From Cyclobacteriaceae bacterium (GTDB lineage: Bacteria > Bacteroidota > Bacteroidia > Cytophagales > Cyclobacteriaceae): a stretch of 10,667 nt of DNA. A program made the position numbers and the translations under genes. The notes beneath the pieces were generated by a model. It made no database searches. It was not told the DNA's origin and saw nothing but the letters and a program-made list of their open reading frames with translations. Shown one piece after another: positions 8,384 through 10,667 of the stretch; the first letter of the stretch is position 1; every line of letters begins with the position of its first letter. The stretch covers positions 1 through 10,667 of the forward strand of contig JAIENH010000073.1 of assembly GCA_019751475.1 (NCBI GenBank). The letters are read 5' to 3'.

Positions 8384-8391
8384 TAATTTTG
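8384..8391 (+). promoter_or_regulatory. Candidate Bacteroidota -7 promoter element for the marC-rnhA cluster
   Basis: TAATTTTG matches the TAnnTTTG consensus exactly. It lies 17 bases before the MarC start at 8409, in the 124-bp divergent region between that gene and the small minus-strand gene. It would give a very short leader of around a dozen bases. No clear -33 TTG is present at the expected distance. A TATAAT at 8345-8350 is an alternative under ordinary sigma-70 rules, which Bacteroidota generally do not follow. Confidence 0.35.
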
Positions 8392-8408
8392 TTCGGTTTA
8401 ATACAGTT

Positions 8409-8978
8409 ATGAATTACAAGGAAATATTTTCCGTCACACTCATTTTGTTTTCCGTTATTGACATCGTGGGGTCGATACCGTTTATTATACTCATTCGCAA
8501 GCGCGAAGGTCGCATCTATGCAGAGAAAGCTACGATTATTGCAGCAGTACTCATGGTTGCTTTCCTATATCTGGGGCAGTCCATTTTAAAATTGTTTGGA
8601 CTGGATGTTGGTTCGTTTGCCGTGGCTGGCTCCATCGTTATGTTCATCATCGCTATGGAGATGATCCTCGGTATCACATTGATCAAAGACGACCCGGATG
8701 CAAAAGGTACAGGCTCTATTGTACCCATTGCCTTTCCACTTATTGCAGGTGCTGGAACGCTCACTACTATTTTATCGCTTCGTGCCGTTTATGAAGAAAG
8801 CAGCATCCTCGTAGGTATCGTGCTGAATCTTGTGATTGTTTACATCGTATTACGTGCCAGTTCATGGCTTGAGCAAAAAATCGGGAAGTCAGGCTTTGCC
8901 GTGTTGCGCAGGGTGTTTGGGGTTATTCTGCTCTCTATTGCCGTCAAGATCATTAAGAGCAACCTGCTTTTAGGCTAA
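8409..8978 (+). CDS. MarC-family integral membrane protein
   Basis: This 189-residue, almost wholly hydrophobic protein has about six predicted membrane helices and matches the MarC/YchE/YhgN family (PF01914) in length and pattern. Recognisable points are VIDIVGSIPFIILI (16-29) in the first helix, DVGSFAVAGSIVMFIIAMEM (66-85), a charged loop with DDPDAKGTGS (94-103), and the VPIAFPLIAGAGTLTT segment (105-120). The molecular role of the family is unknown. The name comes from the E. coli mar locus, but the link to antibiotic resistance was later not supported, and some members have been proposed as small-molecule exporters. It is the first gene of a plus-strand cluster; the next gene starts 19 bp after its stop. 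Confidence 0.88.
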   Translation: MNYKEIFSVTLILFSVIDIVGSIPFIILIRKREGRIYAEKATIIAAVLMVAFLYLGQSILKLFGLDVGSFAVAGSIVMFIIAMEMILGITLIKDDPDAKGTGSIVPIAFPLIAGAGTLTTILSLRAVYEESSILVGIVLNLVIVYIVLRASSWLEQKIGKSGFAVLRRVFGVILLSIAVKIIKSNLLLG

Positions 8979-8997
8979 AATTTTATAATTTTAATAA

Positions 8998-9225
8998 ATG
9001 AAACGACTCACACTCGATCTTCCAGATTCTGTTGAACTCTCTGAATTTGATGTCAAGATGATAATTGCTTGTCAACTCTACCAGCAATCAAAGCTATCGT
9101 CAGGTCAGGCAGCGGGTCTTGTGGGCATAAGCAAAAGGGAATTTTTAGAATCCATGGGGAAGTACGGTTTCTCACTTTTCAGTGAATCAATAGAAGATCT
9201 TCGTTCTGACGTAGAGCATGCCTGA
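8998..9225 (+). CDS. UPF0175-family putative antitoxin
   Basis: This 75-residue protein opens with a beta-strand-like MKRLTLDLPDSV. It continues with an amphipathic helix (about 16-32) and a helix-turn-helix-like segment LSSGQAAGLVGISKREFLES (33-52), the hallmark of UPF0175. The tail is acidic. UPF0175 proteins are typically encoded directly before DUF3368 PIN-domain proteins and are regarded as the antitoxin partner, which is the arrangement seen here. The last eight bases overlap the start of the PIN gene, consistent with translational coupling. It probably binds the PIN protein and may bind its own promoter through the helix-turn-helix. It is slightly short for the family, but both ends look complete. 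The toxin-antitoxin role is inferred from context. Confidence 0.82.
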   Translation: MKRLTLDLPDSVELSEFDVKMIIACQLYQQSKLSSGQAAGLVGISKREFLESMGKYGFSLFSESIEDLRSDVEHA

Positions 9226-9673
9226 TCTCGCAATTCCAGATACCAGTTGTCTCGTTGTATTGGAAAAAATTAATGAACTCTCACTGTTGCAAAAAATTTA
9301 TCGAGAGGTAATTGTATCTCCAGAGATCGTAGAAGAATTTGGAGGCGGATTGCCCGATTGGATACTGGTAAGGAAATCTGAAAATTTAACACTGCAAAAA
9401 GAACTTGAAATAAAATTAGATCCGGGAGAGGCTTCAGCACTGACTCTTGCCTTAGATATTCCTGGATCAGTGGTTATTCTTGATGACTTAAAAGCAAGAA
9501 AAATTGCAAAGTCACTGAAGGTAAGTTTTACTGGTACATTGGGAGTCTTAGTGAAAGCTAAACGAGAAAAAACAATTGGGTCTATAAGACCAATCGTAAG
9601 GAAATTGCGAGACGCTGGACTCCGCTTTTCAGAAGAAGTAGAGAAAGACATTTTAAAACAAGCTGGCGAATGA
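9218..9673 (+). CDS. DUF3368 PIN-domain protein, putative toxin nuclease
   Basis: This 151-residue protein matches the DUF3368 branch of PIN-domain nucleases from end to end. Acidic residues expected to bind metal are present: D8 in IPDTS, E39/E40 in IVEEF, E71 in DPGEASAL and D89/D90 in ILDDLKAR. The GTLGVLVKAK segment (106-115) and the C-terminal QAGE are also typical. Family members are predicted metal-dependent ribonucleases paired with UPF0175 antitoxins. Its ATG lies inside the antitoxin gene (8-base overlap), and its TGA overlaps the RNase HI ATG as ATGA at 9670-9673. No truncation or missing catalytic residue is visible. The nuclease prediction is strong; toxicity and target are not known from sequence. 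Confidence 0.85.
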   Translation: MPDLAIPDTSCLVVLEKINELSLLQKIYREVIVSPEIVEEFGGGLPDWILVRKSENLTLQKELEIKLDPGEASALTLALDIPGSVVILDDLKARKIAKSLKVSFTGTLGVLVKAKREKTIGSIRPIVRKLRDAGLRFSEEVEKDILKQAGE

Positions 9674-10134
9674 TCCGACTCTACACAGATGGTGCTGCGC
9701 AAGGCAATCCAGGGCCGGGAGGTTATGGAGCTATTCTGAAATTTGGCGGCCATGAAAAAGAACTCAGCCAGGGCTACCGACTTACTACGAATAACCGTAT
9801 GGAATTGCTAGCAGTGATTGAAGGTCTGAGCGCAATAAAAAAATTGGGCATCCCGGTAACAGTTTACTCTGACTCAAAATATGTGGTAGAGGCTGTGAAG
9901 CAAGGTTGGCTGTGGGGCTGGGAGAAAAAAGATTTTAAAAACAAGGCCAACCCCGACCTTTGGAAACGATATATCCCGCTACACAAAAAATATCAACCCT
10001 CATTTGTGTGGATCAAAGGTCACGCAGGCCATCCGGAAAACGAACGATGCGATCAACTGGCCGTGTCTGCGGCTGAAGGTTATGATTTGTTGATCGATGA
10101 AGGTTACGAGCAGTCGAAAGCTAAATCTGACTAA
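9670..10134 (+). CDS. rnhA: Ribonuclease HI
   Basis: This 154-residue enzyme degrades the RNA strand of RNA-DNA hybrids, removing primers and R-loops in the cytoplasm. The catalytic set is complete: D7 in YTDGAAQGNPGPGG, E45 in NNRMEL, D68 in YSDSKYV, H118 in IKGHAGHPENERCD and D128 at the end of that segment. The basic handle region GWLWGWEKKDFKNKANPDLW (79-98) is also present, as in E. coli RNase HI. Length is normal. The start ATG overlaps the stop of the upstream PIN gene by four bases, so translation is probably coupled to the preceding module. The stop TAA overlaps the stop of the convergent saccharopine dehydrogenase gene at 10131-10134. Confidence 0.97.
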   Translation: MIRLYTDGAAQGNPGPGGYGAILKFGGHEKELSQGYRLTTNNRMELLAVIEGLSAIKKLGIPVTVYSDSKYVVEAVKQGWLWGWEKKDFKNKANPDLWKRYIPLHKKYQPSFVWIKGHAGHPENERCDQLAVSAAEGYDLLIDEGYEQSKAKSD

Positions 10135-10667
10135 GCAACTTCGCGTTCGTCAAGCGCGATACCTAATTTCTTTAGCTCTTCCAACACGGGACTGTAAATT
10201 TCCGATTGCACCGGCACCATCACTCCTCGACTTGAAATTTTCCCTTCCAATAGCAGTCGAGCGGCAATAGCCAGGGGAAGGCCCACCGTTTTAGCCATAG
10301 CTGTATGAATGGCATCTTCACCAGTTGCCACCAGCGAGGCTTGAATTTCTTTTTCCTTCCCTCCTTTTAAGAAACAGAATCGATGCCACATCACAATGAG
10401 ATCGCGATCATCGGGGCCTAACTTCCAACGCTTATTTAGAATATGCTCGAGTACTTGTGCCGGTGTTCCTTTTTCTAATCCTACAAGTTCATCACTAAAC
10501 AATCCTGACCATCGAAAGCGTTCTAACTCTGGTGCATCAGGAGCGAAGTTAAATGCTTTACTAAGTTGTTCTTCAATTTTCCCTCCGCGAGCTGATCCTA
10601 AAAATGATTGTAAAAATTGACGGTGCGTCATAGTGCCAACGTCTTCCATTGCGTATGAGTCATCTGT
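10131..10667 (-). CDS. Saccharopine dehydrogenase-family protein, C-terminal part only
   Basis: The frame is open from its TAG at 10133-10131 to the right edge, so the N-terminal part with the nucleotide-binding fold lies outside the window. The 178 visible residues begin TDDSYAMEDVGTMTHRQFL. They include WSGLFSDEL, KLGPDDRDLIVMWH and the closing SRGVMVPVQSEIYSPVLEEL, which match the C-terminal region of saccharopine dehydrogenases (lysine- or glutamate-forming, about 440 residues in bacteria). Methionines at 10649 and 10631 are internal, not starts. The enzyme interconverts saccharopine with an amino acid and a semialdehyde in lysine metabolism. Which of the two reactions it performs, or whether it is a related carboxynorspermidine-type enzyme, cannot be settled from this part. 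It converges on rnhA with overlapping stops. Confidence 0.85.
   Translation of the reverse strand, partial: TDDSYAMEDVGTMTHRQFLQSFLGSARGGKIEEQLSKAFNFAPDAPELERFRWSGLFSDELVGLEKGTPAQVLEHILNKRWKLGPDDRDLIVMWHRFCFLKGGKEKEIQASLVATGEDAIHTAMAKTVGLPLAIAARLLLEGKISSRGVMVPVQSEIYSPVLEELKKLGIALDEREVA

Noticed and set aside
8977..8992. AAAATT-TTAT-AATTTT inverted repeat after marC, considered as a terminator
   Set aside because: The stem is only A and T and would be too weak for an intrinsic terminator; the next gene starts six bases later and looks cotranscribed.
9298..9753. 151-codon minus-strand open frame opposite the PIN and RNase HI genes
   Set aside because: It spans two well-supported plus-strand genes and its translation is serine-rich with no recognised motif.

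Overview
The window looks like chromosomal DNA from a Bacteroidota bacterium, possibly of the Cytophagales type. This is an inference from several things. Intergenic DNA is AT-rich and most starts lack a clear Shine-Dalgarno sequence. Two perfect matches to the Bacteroidota -7 promoter element (TAnnTTTG) lie in divergent intergenic regions. The gene families are also common in that phylum. There are no RNA genes, insertion sequences or CRISPR arrays, and no gene-free stretch exceeds 300 bases.

Positions 1-7935 form an inorganic-carbon handling cluster. A large minus-strand gene, cut by the left edge, encodes DabA (DUF2309/UPF0753), the carbonic-anhydrase-like subunit of the DAB dissolved-inorganic-carbon accumulation system. 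It is read divergently from a two-gene plus-strand unit: a SulP anion transporter with an unusual C-terminal extension, and an outer-membrane porin of the OprO/OprP type. Facing these, on the minus strand, is a second unit: a SulP-STAS transporter followed 23 bp later by a beta-carbonic anhydrase. The porin and carbonic anhydrase genes converge and share stop-codon bases. A short divergent region (1825-2070) separates dabA from the first SulP gene. It holds a perfect 7-bp inverted repeat next to a candidate dabA promoter, so one regulator could control both arms.

A plausible working model is that anions such as bicarbonate cross the outer membrane through the porin and the inner membrane through the SulP proteins. 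Carbonic anhydrase and DabA would then interconvert or trap CO2 and bicarbonate in the cytoplasm for carboxylases. Substrates are inferred from gene context and are not visible in the sequence.

Positions 8006-8284 hold a small minus-strand gene for an unrecognised protein with one N-terminal hydrophobic segment. Positions 8409-10134 are a tight plus-strand cluster: a MarC-family membrane protein, a UPF0175 antitoxin-like protein, a DUF3368 PIN-domain protein and ribonuclease HI. The last three overlap end to end. The right edge (10131-10667) carries the C-terminal part of a saccharopine dehydrogenase-family enzyme on the minus strand, whose stop codon overlaps that of the RNase HI gene.
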